Shown here piece by piece: positions 43,804 to 52,731 of a stretch of DNA of 64,000 nt. Each line of letters starts with the position of its first letter. Position 1 is the stretch's first letter. The translations under genes were made by a program, and so were the position numbers. The notes under the pieces are model-generated. The model ran no database searches. It was not told the DNA's origin and saw only the letters and a program-made list of their open reading frames with translations. Source of the stretch: Ruegeria atlantica (GTDB lineage Bacteria > Pseudomonadota > Alphaproteobacteria > Rhodobacterales > Rhodobacteraceae). The stretch spans positions 186,001-250,000 of the forward strand of contig NZ_WQBE01000004.1 of NCBI RefSeq assembly GCF_013032005.1, given 5' to 3'.

Positions 43804-44925
43804 TTAGGATTTTTGATATTGGGACACTACTTCTCTTATTCGATCCAGAACTGTGTCGATTTCTTCTTGCGTAAGTTGGACTAGCTCCAACACTATCTCC
43901 GACTGGTGGGTTAAATGGTCCATGATCCAGATCGAAGGTTCACCGGCTTTCAAAGCTGCTGCCATTTGTGCCGCATCAGGAAATTCTGACGATTTGGCAA
44001 TGCAGAGATGCACTCGATCAAATGGCAGATTTGTAGGATCAGGATTCGCTTTGGCCGTGATACCTTCAATCGTGTTCGCTACTGAGACAAATCGGGCAAC
44101 CTTTTCCTTTTGATCTGACGACCAAGCCTCTTTGTTAAGCTGTTGGCGAAGCTTTAAAGCAGTAAGGACACCGAGGAGAACTTCCTTTGATGCCTTCATG
44201 CCGCGCCCTATTCCTTTTTCCTGTGCTCTGACCGCTGAAACCAGATCGGGCTTTCCAAGAACCAAACCTGATGTTGGGCCAGCTAAGTATTTTTGGCCGC
44301 TAATGAGAACCACGTCAGCTCCGGTATCCAGCAAGTCTTCAATTCGAAAATCCTGGGCCGCGCCATCAATCACCACTGGCAGATCATGTTCATGGGCCGC
44401 AGAGACTGCTTTTCGAAAATCCAGCATTTCGCCTCCAGTAAGTCTGGAGGAAACAAGCACTAAACAACACGCATCCAGTTTTGAACAAGCGTGAGCAAGG
44501 TCCTCAATGCCGCAAGCCGAATTGTCGCCCACAAGCTCCGGTTTCGCACCTGCAAGTCGGATAGCTTGCTCAATGGGATGACCGTAATTTACTGCGTGGT
44601 TTGCAGGCAAAATGACTCGGCTCTTGAGACCGCTTGCATCGGGAAGCTGTTTAATCGCGCCTGGGGAACTACCGGTCATAGAGGCCGCTACAGCCAATGT
44701 AATCGCAGCCGCACTGCAATGTACGACAGTGGCCGCGCTCGCATTGGTCATTTCGGCAATTTCTCGACCCACTGCATCATGTAGATCATCCATAATGAAG
44801 TGACGCCCTAAAGCATCGGAAACAGCTTCACAGACTTCTTTGGAGGATCGAGAAACACCAAGAGGTGTAAAAACACCTCTAGCATTGATCACTTCTGAGA
44901 GCGTGTTTTGCGTTCCAATCAGCAT
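43804..44925 (-). CDS. SelA/DgaE-like PLP-dependent enzyme, AT-rich relative to neighbours
   Basis: 373 residues. Start MLIGTQNTLSEVINARGVFTPLG and the motif NARG(V/T)FTPLGxSRSS belong to the selenocysteine synthase-like fold-type I group that also holds D-glucosaminate-6-phosphate ammonia-lyase. The Schiff-base lysine is K212 in ISGQKYLAGPTSG and D187 in VVIDGAAQD binds the pyridine ring. No selenium genes are nearby, so tRNA selenation is unlikely; an amino-acid or amino-sugar lyase/aldolase is more probable. Base composition is clearly AT-richer than the flanks and codon use differs, a sign of transfer. It stands alone, facing fabH-like on one side. Confidence 0.75.
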   Translation of the reverse strand: MLIGTQNTLSEVINARGVFTPLGVSRSSKEVCEAVSDALGRHFIMDDLHDAVGREIAEMTNASAATVVHCSAAAITLAVAASMTGSSPGAIKQLPDASGLKSRVILPANHAVNYGHPIEQAIRLAGAKPELVGDNSACGIEDLAHACSKLDACCLVLVSSRLTGGEMLDFRKAVSAAHEHDLPVVIDGAAQDFRIEDLLDTGADVVLISGQKYLAGPTSGLVLGKPDLVSAVRAQEKGIGRGMKASKEVLLGVLTALKLRQQLNKEAWSSDQKEKVARFVSVANTIEGITAKANPDPTNLPFDRVHLCIAKSSEFPDAAQMAAALKAGEPSIWIMDHLTHQSEIVLELVQLTQEEIDTVLDRIREVVSQYQKS

Positions 44926-45067
44926 ATGGCAATTCTAGACTAAGTATCTGCCAATGCATAGGAAGCTGACCTTCAAATCGCCGGCAGTAAAGTCCAGATT
45001 GTCCGCAAAGCCGACCTTTGAAGCCCGACTCTGCAGGTATTATTCGCGGGAAGGTTAACGACAAGCC

Positions 45068-45529
45068 CTAGCTCACGCTTTCCTCTTCCAGATGCAGCTT
45101 CATCTCGATCAGCACCTGTTGCAGCAGGCTTGTTTCCTTCAGCAGGCGTTTGGCCTCGTTCACGGTGATGATGCCGTCTTCGATAGCGGCCTGATATTCA
45201 GTCATCAGCATGGCGAACCGCTGGCTCAACGCGATCACGTCCGAATTCACCCCACCGGTGCGCGGGCTTTCGGTGTTGCGACCGTCATACGACAGCGTGA
45301 TGTTTTTCAGATCAGCCAGCGCCGAGGTCACATGCGGGTAGTTTGACACAGCCTCAAGCCGGGCCACGGCGTCCACGGGCATGAACCGGTCGGCGTGTTC
45401 GGCATTGTCTGAATAATACCGCCCCAGAGTCGCCTTGGATTTTCCGGTGATCTCACACGCGGATTCAATGCCGACGTCTTTGACCAACGCCTCTGTGTGC
45501 TTTTTCAGGTAGGCCCCGATATCTGCCAT
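45068..45529 (-). CDS. Possible helix-turn-helix protein, unknown
   Basis: 153 residues. The N-terminal part (VGIESACEITGKSKATLGRYYSDN, split around residues 18-42) reads as a helix-turn-helix, and the region after it (MPVDAVARLEAVSNYPHVTSALADL) resembles the dimer part of small phage-type repressors. The C-terminal ~60 residues are helical and acidic and may be a coiled coil. AAAGGTACAAAC precedes the ATG, better than an ATG 24 codons upstream. No family is assigned; regulatory role is inference. Confidence 0.65.
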   Translation of the reverse strand: MADIGAYLKKHTEALVKDVGIESACEITGKSKATLGRYYSDNAEHADRFMPVDAVARLEAVSNYPHVTSALADLKNITLSYDGRNTESPRTGGVNSDVIALSQRFAMLMTEYQAAIEDGIITVNEAKRLLKETSLLQQVLIEMKLHLEEESVS

Positions 45530-45885
45530 GTTTGTACCTTTGCTGCCTGTGCCCTCCACAACATCTGCCACTGTGGGGGAAAGGGACAGGAAATTTCCCA
45601 TATTCGATTCATAGTTGAAATGTCATAAATTGGCTATCCCTCAGATATGCAGGGGTTTTGTGAGTGAGTGGCGGCCGTTCCGGCCGGTAAAGAGTGATTA
45701 CGGGGCGCAATTTAAGCCTCGTTTGGTATAGGCCGCATGTTGGCCGACGGCGTCGCTGTTGTAGGCGCGGGGGATCCATCCCCTTTGAGCGTACGCTCTG
45801 TCCCTGCAATGACAACGGCGACGTCGCTTCCTTAACGGGTTTTGATGCCTTGCCCAGGCAGGTCTTGCCAATTAGACCCGGGTGC
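45530..45885 (+). other. Hairpin-rich intergenic region and leader upstream of tdk
   Basis: 356 bases without a convincing gene. From left to right: CGGCCG-TTC-CGGCCG (45672-45686), GGGGAT-CC-ATCCCC (about 45771-45784), the palindrome GAGCGTACGCTC (45787-45798), TGCCT-N5-AGGCA (45846-45860) and GGTCT-N8-AGACC (45861-45878), the last ending 7 bases before the tdk ATG. Together they look like a structured untranslated RNA. The frame of tdk is open through the second half, but without a ribosome site. Confidence 0.5.
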
Positions 45886-46464
45886 ATGGCAAAGCTCTAC
45901 TTCAATTATTCCACCATGAACGCGGGTAAATCGACCGTGTTGCTGCAAGCCTCGCATAACTATCGTGAGCGGGGCATGGACACCTATTTGATGACCGCTG
46001 CCCTGGATGGGCGCGCTGGTGTCGGGAGAATTGCGTCGCGGATCGGGATTTCCGCAGACGCCGATACGTTCACAACCGAAGATGATGTCTTTGGCATGAT
46101 CCGAGCGCGGCTGGTTCAGGGTAATATCGCCTGCGTTTTTATAGATGAGGCGCAATTCCTGACGGAAGATCAGGTCTGGCAACTGGCCCGTGCGGTAGAT
46201 GACCTAAACGTGCCGGTATTGGCTTATGGGTTGCGAGTGGATTTTCAGGGGCGTCTATTTCCGGGCTCAGCAGCGCTGTTAGCTCTGGCTGATGAAATGC
46301 GTGAGGTGCGCACCATCTGCAAATGCGGGCGCAAGGCGACAATGGTGATTCGTCAGGATGAGAACGGCAACACCATCACCGAAGGCGCACAGGTGCAGAT
46401 CGGCGGGAACGAGACCTATGTCTCGCTTTGCCGCAAACACTGGCGCGAGGCGGTCGGATCTTAG
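45886..46464 (+). CDS. tdk: Thymidine kinase
   Basis: 192 residues. Walker A is NYSTMNAGKST at the N-terminus; the DEAQF motif (VFIDEAQFLT) is Walker B; AYGLRVDFQGRLFPGS is the lasso that covers thymidine; CKCG and the late C..H supply the zinc site. It salvages thymidine to dTMP. The start was placed at the ATG of MAKLYFNYST, the family's usual N-terminus. Its end overlaps the convergent dehydrogenase by 4 bases. Confidence 0.94.
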   Translation: MAKLYFNYSTMNAGKSTVLLQASHNYRERGMDTYLMTAALDGRAGVGRIASRIGISADADTFTTEDDVFGMIRARLVQGNIACVFIDEAQFLTEDQVWQLARAVDDLNVPVLAYGLRVDFQGRLFPGSAALLALADEMREVRTICKCGRKATMVIRQDENGNTITEGAQVQIGGNETYVSLCRKHWREAVGS

Positions 46465-47411
46465 ACCGGATTTGGCAGCGGCCGTCCCTCGACAAAGGCC
46501 GCCACGTTGTCCAGTGCCATATGGCCCATGTCGCTGCGCACTTCCTCGGTGGCTGTGCCAAGATGTGGTAACAGGGTCACGTTATCCATATCACGCAGCG
46601 CCTGCGGAACGGCGGGTTCGAATTCGTACACGTCCAGCCCGGCGCCCGCGATCTGGCCGGACTGTAGGGCGGCGATCAGGGCGGTCTCGTCAATGACCTC
46701 ACCGCGGGCGATGTTAATCAGAATGCCTGATGGGTTCATTGCCTCTAACACCTGAGCGTTGATCAGGTGACGGGTTTCAGCCCCGCCAGATACGGCAGTC
46801 ACGAGGAAATCGACCGACGCCGCCAAAGACGACAGGTCCGGGATATATTCAGCAGGAAACTCTACCTCCTTCGGGCTGCGTGACTGATAGGCCACCTGCA
46901 TCGCGAACCCGAAATAACAGCGCCGGGCAATGGCCTGACCGATCCGGCCCATACCAACGATTCCGACGCGCTTGCCGGTAACGTGGTGGCCCAGCATCTG
47001 CGTTGGATGCCATCCTTGCCAGTTGCCCGCGCGGACCAGCCGTTCGCCCTCGCCCGCGCGACGGGCCGTAGACAGCAAGAGGGTCATGGCGATATCGGCC
47101 GTCGCATCGGTGACAGCACCGGGCGTGTTGGTGACCGCGACACCAACGGTGCGCGCGGCGTCGACGTCGATATGGTTGTAACCGACACCAAAATTGGCCA
47201 GGAGTTTGCACCGAGGGTTGGGGGCATCCGCGAAAATCTGGGCCGAAAACTGGTCACCCAATGTGGGCACGACCACATCGAAGTCCCTTAGTGCGCGTAG
47301 CATTTCCTCGGACGTCATGGGCAAGGTGTTGCTACGAATTTCCACATCGAACGCGCGGCGAGCGCGGGCCTCGACGGCGGCGGTCATTGGGCGGGTGATC
47401 AGCAATTTCAT
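46461..47411 (-). CDS. D-2-hydroxyacid dehydrogenase (glyoxylate/hydroxypyruvate reductase-like)
   Basis: 316 residues. NAD(P) loop GMGRIGQ, catalytic Arg in NIARGEVIDE, Glu in the following LDVYEFEP and His in LLPHLGTATEEVR. The sequence FGVGYNHIDVDAA is typical of the GyaR/GhrB group. Likely reduces glyoxylate to glycolate and hydroxypyruvate to D-glycerate. Given the bhc operon in the same window this may divert glyoxylate. It follows csaA with a one-base overlap, at the end of the YbjN-proC-csaA unit. Confidence 0.9.
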   Translation of the reverse strand: MKLLITRPMTAAVEARARRAFDVEIRSNTLPMTSEEMLRALRDFDVVVPTLGDQFSAQIFADAPNPRCKLLANFGVGYNHIDVDAARTVGVAVTNTPGAVTDATADIAMTLLLSTARRAGEGERLVRAGNWQGWHPTQMLGHHVTGKRVGIVGMGRIGQAIARRCYFGFAMQVAYQSRSPKEVEFPAEYIPDLSSLAASVDFLVTAVSGGAETRHLINAQVLEAMNPSGILINIARGEVIDETALIAALQSGQIAGAGLDVYEFEPAVPQALRDMDNVTLLPHLGTATEEVRSDMGHMALDNVAAFVEGRPLPNPV

Positions 47412-47749
47412 CAGTGCATCCGCCCGCCGATAGGAACTTCGCCATCCGGGCCGATCAAGACCACTTCACCGTTTTCATCGGGCAAGCCTAGTACCAGAAC
47501 TTCAGACATGAACCGACCGATCTGGCGCGGGGGGAAGTTCACTACGGCCATCACCTGCTTGCCCACCAGCGTCGAAGGATCGTAATGCGCGGTGACCTGG
47601 GCCGAGGTTTTCCGCTTACCAATCTCATCCCCAAAATCGATCCACATCTTGATCGCGGGCTTACGGGCCTCTGGGTAAGGTTCGGCCCGGATCACCTCGC
47701 CCACGCGGATGTCGACCTTGAGAAAATCGTCGAATGTAATCTCACTCAC
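47411..47749 (-). CDS. csaA: CsaA-like tRNA-binding (EMAP/Trbp111) protein, GTG start
   Basis: 112 residues, one OB-fold: FDDFLKVDIRVGEVIRAEPYPEARKPAIKMWIDFG, ending VLGLPDENGEVVLIGPDGEVPIGGRMH. Binds the tRNA outer corner or acts as a chaperone; exact role uncertain. The start is a GTG with AAGGAGCTGTCCC before it; this overlaps the proC stop by 8 bases (GTGAGTGA) and gives the standard family N-terminus, whereas the ATG further upstream would reach 50 bases into proC. Confidence 0.87.
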   Translation of the reverse strand: MSEITFDDFLKVDIRVGEVIRAEPYPEARKPAIKMWIDFGDEIGKRKTSAQVTAHYDPSTLVGKQVMAVVNFPPRQIGRFMSEVLVLGLPDENGEVVLIGPDGEVPIGGRMH

Positions 47750-48557
47750 GGGACAGCTCCTTGGATCGATCTGTCGCAGCTTTGACTGCACGGTGCAGCA
47801 GGTCGGGGAAACCTTCTTCCTCGTGCATCAGCACCTCAAGCGCGGCTTGGGTTGTGCCGTTAGGCGATGTGACATTGACGCGCAGTTGCGAGGGGTCTTC
47901 TTCGGCCGCCATGGCCAATGCCCCTGCCCCGGCCACAGTGGATTTGGCCAGCTTCATCGCCAGCTCATGTGGCAAGCCCTGTGCCTGACCAGCGGCGGCG
48001 AGCGTTTCAATCAGGTGAAAGACATAGGCCGGGCCTGACCCGCTGAGCCCGGTGACGGCGTCCATCTGCGCCTCATCTTCCAGCCGAACGGTCTCGCCGA
48101 TGGCAGACAGCAGGTTTTCAGCCAATGCCACATCGGCGTCCGAAGCCTTCGCATTGCCGATAAGCGCCGTGATTCCCTGCCGGATTGCGGCTGGCGTGTT
48201 CGGCATGGCGCGCACGATCGGGGTGTCTTTGCCCAGAACGGCCTCGAACGTGGCAATCGATGTCCCCGCTGCGATCGAGACAAACAGGCTGTTACCTCCG
48301 CCCAACGCTTTGATCGCAGGCAGCGCCTCGCCCATCATCTGCGGCTTGACGGCCACTAGTACCACGGCGGGGGCCTCGGGCAGCGGGGTGTTGATGTTGA
48401 CGCCCTGCGCCTTAAGCCAGTCCGAGGGGTTAGGATCAATTACCCAGACCGCTGACGCAGGAAGGCCATGCTCTAACCATCCGGCGAGCATGGCCGATCC
48501 CATCTTGCCGCACCCCAGAAGAACCAGCCCCTGTTCGGCAACGCGTGACATGTCCAT
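47742..48557 (-). CDS. proC: Pyrroline-5-carboxylate reductase
   Basis: 271 residues. NADPH loop LLGCGKMGSAMLAGW, then VLVAVKPQ, RAMPNTPA and the signature LTGLSGSGPAYVFHLIETLAAAG in two adjacent parts (about residues 160-182), and SPNGTTQAALEVL. Last step of proline synthesis, opposing the putA at the left end of the window. The ATG for MDMSRVAEQG sits behind GAGGAGAGGGGCAATC; an ATG six codons upstream lies inside that ribosome site. Co-transcribed with the YbjN gene (36-base gap) and csaA. Confidence 0.94.
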   Translation of the reverse strand: MDMSRVAEQGLVLLGCGKMGSAMLAGWLEHGLPASAVWVIDPNPSDWLKAQGVNINTPLPEAPAVVLVAVKPQMMGEALPAIKALGGGNSLFVSIAAGTSIATFEAVLGKDTPIVRAMPNTPAAIRQGITALIGNAKASDADVALAENLLSAIGETVRLEDEAQMDAVTGLSGSGPAYVFHLIETLAAAGQAQGLPHELAMKLAKSTVAGAGALAMAAEEDPSQLRVNVTSPNGTTQAALEVLMHEEEGFPDLLHRAVKAATDRSKELSRE

Positions 48558-48593
48558 GATTGCCCCTCTCCTCATTCGGTTCGGGGCAAAGCT

Positions 48594-49094
48594 TTACGCG
48601 CGGCCGTAGGCCTCTGCAATGGCGACTTGTATCGCTTCTTCGGGGGTCCGATTGCCCCATGTGACCAACTGGATCGCCGGATAGTAGCGCTCGGCGCTCA
48701 GCACCGCGGCGCTGATCATCGTGTCGATCTGATCCGGGCTGGCCATCTGACCACCGGCCAGAACCAGACCATAGCGATAAACCATCAGCTTTTGATTGGC
48801 CCAGTACGTAAACGCCCCGGCCCAGCACTGATCATTCATCTTGTTCAGCAGTTCATACAGCTTGGCTTCGCGATCCGTTGGTGGCTCCATCTCGAACGAG
48901 CACACCATGCGCAGGGTTTCGTCATAGTTCGACCAGGCCAACGTGATCGAGTATGTGCGCCACTGCCCTTCGACGGCCATGGCAATCTGATCATCCCCGA
49001 TCCGGTCAAAGTCCCAGTCGTGATGTTCAGCAATATGTTCAACAATATCGATCGGATGAAGGTCTTCTTCGAGAAACTGCTCGGAAAGGGCCAT
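48594..49094 (-). CDS. YbjN-domain protein
   Basis: 166 residues. HPIDIVEHIAEHHDWDFDRIGDDQIAMAVEG (in parts) and LYELLNKMNDQCWAGAFTYWANQKLMVYRYGLVL fit the YbjN fold, related to type III secretion chaperones. Role unknown; in Rhodobacteraceae it commonly precedes proC, as here. TTAGTGAGGTGGCATT supplies the ribosome site. First gene of the unit. Confidence 0.85.
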   Translation of the reverse strand: MALSEQFLEEDLHPIDIVEHIAEHHDWDFDRIGDDQIAMAVEGQWRTYSITLAWSNYDETLRMVCSFEMEPPTDREAKLYELLNKMNDQCWAGAFTYWANQKLMVYRYGLVLAGGQMASPDQIDTMISAAVLSAERYYPAIQLVTWGNRTPEEAIQVAIAEAYGRA

Positions 49095-49408
49095 AATGCC
49101 ACCTCACTAATCTCTAGCCTTTTAGGGGCTGGCAGCGCCCCAATGCTAGTTGCTTACTCTACAAGCCGGGGCCAACCCCGTCTGCCTGTACTAAATATGG
49201 TGCGATGCGAGATGGTTTCTGGCAACCCTATTTATTGGGGATAACAGCAATAAGTTGTGGACAGTCGGCAACGGCGATCAAAATATTGGCACGAATTGTA
49301 GCTTTGTCTTGATTAATCTCAGCAGGGCGGCATGATGCACAACACCGCACAACCCAAGTTCGGATTGCGCGGCGGATAGCTTTAGCCAAAAATCAGATTG
49401 TTGGGGTG
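49095..49408. other. 314-base non-coding gap, promoter region of the YbjN-proC unit
   Basis: No supported frame. It should contain the promoter of the minus-strand YbjN unit. A short hairpin CGGGG-CCAA-CCCCG (49167-49180) lies near the YbjN side. The right half, next to the ubiK stop, is AT-richer and has no clear terminator. Confidence 0.4.
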
Positions 49409-49657
49409 TTACTTGTCCAGCTTTGCCTCAAGCGCGGCTATGCGGGACTCCAACGCTGCGTTTTCTTCACGCGCTTTTTGGGCCATCGCGCGAACGGCGT
49501 CGAATTCTTCGCGTGTGACGAAATCGCGGTCGGCCAGCCAGCGGTCGATCATCGACTTCATCGCATTCTCAGCCTCTTCCCGTGCGCCCTGGGCCACGCC
49601 CATGGCGTTGGTCATCAGTTGGGAAACGTCATCAAGGATCTTGTTGCGGGTTTGCAT
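49409..49657 (-). CDS. ubiK: Ubiquinone biosynthesis accessory factor UbiK (BMFP/YqiC family)
   Basis: 82 residues, all-helical. N-terminal amphipathic helix ILDDVSQLMTNAMGVAQGAREEAE, then ADRDFVTREEFDAVRAMAQKAREENAALESRIAALEAKL in parts, the coiled-coil end typical of the family. UbiK supports the UbiJ lipid-binding protein in ubiquinone hydroxylation and associates with membranes. Divergent from lgt, 97 bases apart. Confidence 0.9.
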   Translation of the reverse strand: MQTRNKILDDVSQLMTNAMGVAQGAREEAENAMKSMIDRWLADRDFVTREEFDAVRAMAQKAREENAALESRIAALEAKLDK

Positions 49658-49754
49658 GGCTCTACTCCGAAATCGCGGTTGGTCTCTATATGGGGAATGA
49701 TTACTCCGGGCTCAAGGTTGACTTGCCCTGCAAACCCCGGGCAATGAGACGCAC

Positions 49755-50642
49755 ATGCAGGCTGTTCTGAATTTCCCCGATCTGTCGCCCGAGTTGTTCT
49801 CGATCTCATTGTTTGGGATGGAGTTCGCCCTGCGGTGGTACGCGCTGGCTTATATCGTTGGCATTCTTATTGCTTGGCGGATGGGCATTGCGGCGCTGCG
49901 GCGCCCGGCTCTGTGGCCCGACAAGACGCCCCCGATGAAGCCCGAACAGCTTGAAGATCTGATTACCTGGATCATCCTCGGTGTGATTCTAGGCGGGCGC
50001 CTGGGATTCGTGCTGTTCTACCAGCCCTCCTATTACCTTTCGAACCCGCTGGAGATTCTCAAGGTCTGGCAGGGTGGCATGGCGTTCCATGGCGGGCTGT
50101 TGGGGGTAGTAATCGCCTCTTATCTTTATGCGCGACGCCACCAAATTCCGGTTCTGTCCATGGCCGACCTAATCGCCCATACAGTGCCGCCAGGGCTATT
50201 GCTCGGGCGGTTGGCGAATTTCACCAACGCCGAGTTGTGGGGACGCCCCAGCGAATTGCCTTGGGCGGTGATCTTCCCCGGAGCGGCGGCGCAGGATTGC
50301 ACCGATGTTGTGGCCGGGATGTGTGCGCGACACCCATCACAGCTGTATGAAGCCGTGTTAGAGGGTCTGTTTCTCGGGCTTGCACTGCTGTGGCTCGCTT
50401 ATCGACGCGGCGCGTTTCACAAGCCGGGCCTGATCATGGGCGTCTTTCTGGCAGGCTACGGTGCTTCGCGTTTCATTGTCGAATTCTTCCGGCAGCCCGA
50501 CGCGCAGTTTATTTCGGCCGGGAATCCGCTGGGTCTGGCTTGGCACGTGGGCGGCTATGGTCTGACGATGGGCCAATTGCTGTCACTACCAATGATTGCC
50601 CTTGGCTTGTGGTTCGCCCTGCGTGCAAGATCGAAGGCATGA
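49755..50642 (+). CDS. lgt: Prolipoprotein diacylglyceryl transferase
   Basis: 295 residues, seven membrane helices. Signature [15 protein letters not shown], plus [11 protein letters not shown] and HPSQLYEA. It attaches diacylglycerol to lipobox cysteines, so it serves the lipoproteins encoded elsewhere in the window. It is followed by two genes with ATGA overlaps, a three-gene operon. Confidence 0.96.
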   Translation: MQAVLNFPDLSPELFSISLFGMEFALRWYALAYIVGILIAWRMGIAALRRPALWPDKTPPMKPEQLEDLITWIILGVILGGRLGFVLFYQPSYYLSNPLEILKVWQGGMAFHGGLLGVVIASYLYARRHQIPVLSMADLIAHTVPPGLLLGRLANFTNAELWGRPSELPWAVIFPGAAAQDCTDVVAGMCARHPSQLYEAVLEGLFLGLALLWLAYRRGAFHKPGLIMGVFLAGYGASRFIVEFFRQPDAQFISAGNPLGLAWHVGGYGLTMGQLLSLPMIALGLWFALRARSKA

Positions 50643-51706
50643 GCCTGCAAGATCATCTGCTGGCGCGTATTGCGCAGGACGGCCCGATGAGTGTGGCCGA
50701 CTACATGACCGAATGCCTCCTGCACCCGACGCATGGCTATTACACCATCCGTGACCCTCTTGGCACGCAGGGCGATTTCATCACTGCCCCCGAGATCAGC
50801 CAGATGTTCGGAGAATTGATTGGCCTGTCCCTGGCTCAAAGCTGGATGGATCAGGGCCACCCCGAGCATTTTGTGCTGGCCGAGCTTGGACCAGGGCGTG
50901 GCACGTTGATGGCCGACATGCTGCGCGCCACGTCACGCGTGCCCGGCTTCAATGAGGCCGCCAAGGTCGTTCTGCTTGAAGCCTCGCCTGCTCTACGTAA
51001 CGTACAAGCGCAGACTTTGAAGGATCATAACCCGCGCTGGATCGACTCGGTCGCCGACCTGCCCGAAGCGCCGTTGTTTCTGGTCGCGAACGAGTTCTTC
51101 GACGCCCTGCCAATACGACAGTTCCTGCGCGACCGCGATGGCTGGCGCGAGCGGTTGATTGGCCGCGATGGCACCGCGTTAGCTTGGGGATTGGGTCCAC
51201 ATGCAGATCAGATCGCCCTTAAGGATCGACTGAACGACACTGCTGATGGTGACCTGGTCGAACTGTGCGCCGCTGCCATTCCCATCATTACCGTTATTGC
51301 TGGGCGGATTGGCACCCATGGCGGCGCAGGGTTGATTGTGGATTATGGCGACTGGCATTCGCTTGGCGACACCTTTCAGGCACTGCAGGCACATGAACGC
51401 GCTGATCCTTTGGCCCAACCCGGTCAGGCTGATCTTACGGCACATGTGGATTTCGAACCACTGGCACTGGCGACCCGCGCCGCTGGATGCGCCCATTCGC
51501 GCCTGACACCACAGGGTGTATTTCTGGAGCGCTTGGGAATTGCCACCCGCGCACAAGCCCTTGCCGCGCCCCTCGGCGGGTCTGAGCTTGAAGCGTTAAT
51601 TGCCGCACATCGCCGGTTGACGCACCCCGATGAAATGGGAAACCTGTTCAAAGTGCTGGGCCTCTACCCCACCCCTTCCGCACCACCTCCGGGATTGGAG
51701 CCATGA
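50639..51706 (+). CDS. MidA/NDUFAF7-type SAM-dependent methyltransferase
   Basis: 355 residues. [48 protein letters not shown] (residues ~15-62, in parts) and the SAM loop [17 protein letters not shown] mark the family; [13 protein letters not shown] is the next conserved element. NDUFAF7/MidA methylates an arginine of the 49-kDa subunit of complex I in mitochondria; the bacterial substrate is inferred by analogy. The ATG overlaps the lgt stop. Confidence 0.9.
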   Translation: MSLQDHLLARIAQDGPMSVADYMTECLLHPTHGYYTIRDPLGTQGDFITAPEISQMFGELIGLSLAQSWMDQGHPEHFVLAELGPGRGTLMADMLRATSRVPGFNEAAKVVLLEASPALRNVQAQTLKDHNPRWIDSVADLPEAPLFLVANEFFDALPIRQFLRDRDGWRERLIGRDGTALAWGLGPHADQIALKDRLNDTADGDLVELCAAAIPIITVIAGRIGTHGGAGLIVDYGDWHSLGDTFQALQAHERADPLAQPGQADLTAHVDFEPLALATRAAGCAHSRLTPQGVFLERLGIATRAQALAAPLGGSELEALIAAHRRLTHPDEMGNLFKVLGLYPTPSAPPPGLEP

Positions 51707-52461
51707 CCTTGGAAATTCTGACCTCTGATTTATTGGCCCCTGTGCGCCACGGTTTTTTCAGCCGACGCGGCGGTGCATCATCGGGTATTTTTTCGGGCCT
51801 CAACTGCGGCTATGGCTCCTCCGATCAGACCGAAGCGGTCACGGTAAATCGCAAGCGCGTGGCGCAGGCGATGGACGTCACACCCGAAGCCCTGGTGGGC
51901 ATTCATCAGGTCCACTCTCCCACCGTTCTGACTGTCGACGCCCCGATCAACGGTGACAAACCAAAAGCCGACGCGGTGGTCACGGCAACCCCTGATCTGG
52001 CCCTGACGATTCTCACCGCCGACTGCCAGCCGGTCCTATTTGCCGATTCTGACGCGAACGTGATCGGAGCTGCGCATGCCGGATGGCGCGGCGCTTTGGA
52101 TGGGGTGCTTGAGGCAACGTTGGACGCAATGGAGGCGCTTGGCGCCAAGCGGGAAAACATCGTGGCGGTAATCGGCCCCTCGATCTCACAGGCGGCATAT
52201 GAGGTCGGGCCGGAATTTCTGGATGAATTCGTCGCGGATTCTCCGAAAAACCTGCGGTTTTTTGCGAATGGAACCGGCGACCGACTGCAGTTCGACTTGC
52301 CTGCTTTTGGCCTGCACAGGCTGCGTCAGGCGGGGGTCGGACAGGCCGAATGGACACGCCATTGCACCTATTCTGACCCCGACAGATTCTACTCGTACCG
52401 CCGGTCAACCCACGCGAAAGAGGCAGATTACGGTCGCCTCATTTCCGCCATAAAACTTTAA
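51703..52461 (+). CDS. pgeF: Purine nucleosidase/phosphorylase-like protein PgeF (YfiH, multicopper-oxidase-like laccase domain)
   Basis: 252 residues. HGFFSRRGGASSGIFSGLNCGYGSSD, LTADCQPVLF and GAAHAGWRG hold the conserved Cys/His metal site; DRFYSYRR is the C-terminal signature. In E. coli the protein corrects cell-wall precursors containing L-Ser in place of L-Ala, and homologues act on purine nucleosides. ATGA overlap with the methyltransferase; terminator directly after. Confidence 0.92.
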   Translation: MTLEILTSDLLAPVRHGFFSRRGGASSGIFSGLNCGYGSSDQTEAVTVNRKRVAQAMDVTPEALVGIHQVHSPTVLTVDAPINGDKPKADAVVTATPDLALTILTADCQPVLFADSDANVIGAAHAGWRGALDGVLEATLDAMEALGAKRENIVAVIGPSISQAAYEVGPEFLDEFVADSPKNLRFFANGTGDRLQFDLPAFGLHRLRQAGVGQAEWTRHCTYSDPDRFYSYRRSTHAKEADYGRLISAIKL

Positions 52462-52476
52462 GACTGGGCCCGAATT

Positions 52477-52497
52477 GCGGCGAAATCGCCGCTTTTT
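52477..52497 (+). terminator. Intrinsic terminator of lgt-midA-pgeF
   Basis: GCGGCG and CGCCGC pair around AAAT with T5 following, 16 bases after pgeF. Confidence 0.8.
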
Positions 52498-52731
52498 CGC
52501 CACAATTTTCCTATCTATTCGTGTCTCGACAATTTGATAATTATTGTCCGCTCTCAAGTGTTTATCTGCCGATTCTCCAGTGGAGCGCGACGCGATCAGA
52601 AAAGAGGAAATGCAAAACTTCATTTGTCCTGAATTCAATCCGGATCAGCCTTATCGCCGCCGTAATAAGCGGGCAGACTTAGGTGTCAGAGGAAAACGGG
52701 GCGTCAGTTCCCAAGCGAGCAGGACACAAAA
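52498..52731. other. Sparse region after pgeF
   Basis: 234 bases, AT-richer than average at its left end. No frame with family features or a good ribosome site. It may contain the promoter of the small basic frame that follows. Confidence 0.35.

Noticed and set aside
45775..45850. tmRNA-like stretch encoding NDNGDVAS before tdk
   Set aside because: The NDN run recalls alphaproteobacterial proteolysis tags, but there is no stop after the tag, no T-loop (GGTTCRA) and no acceptor stem in the region.
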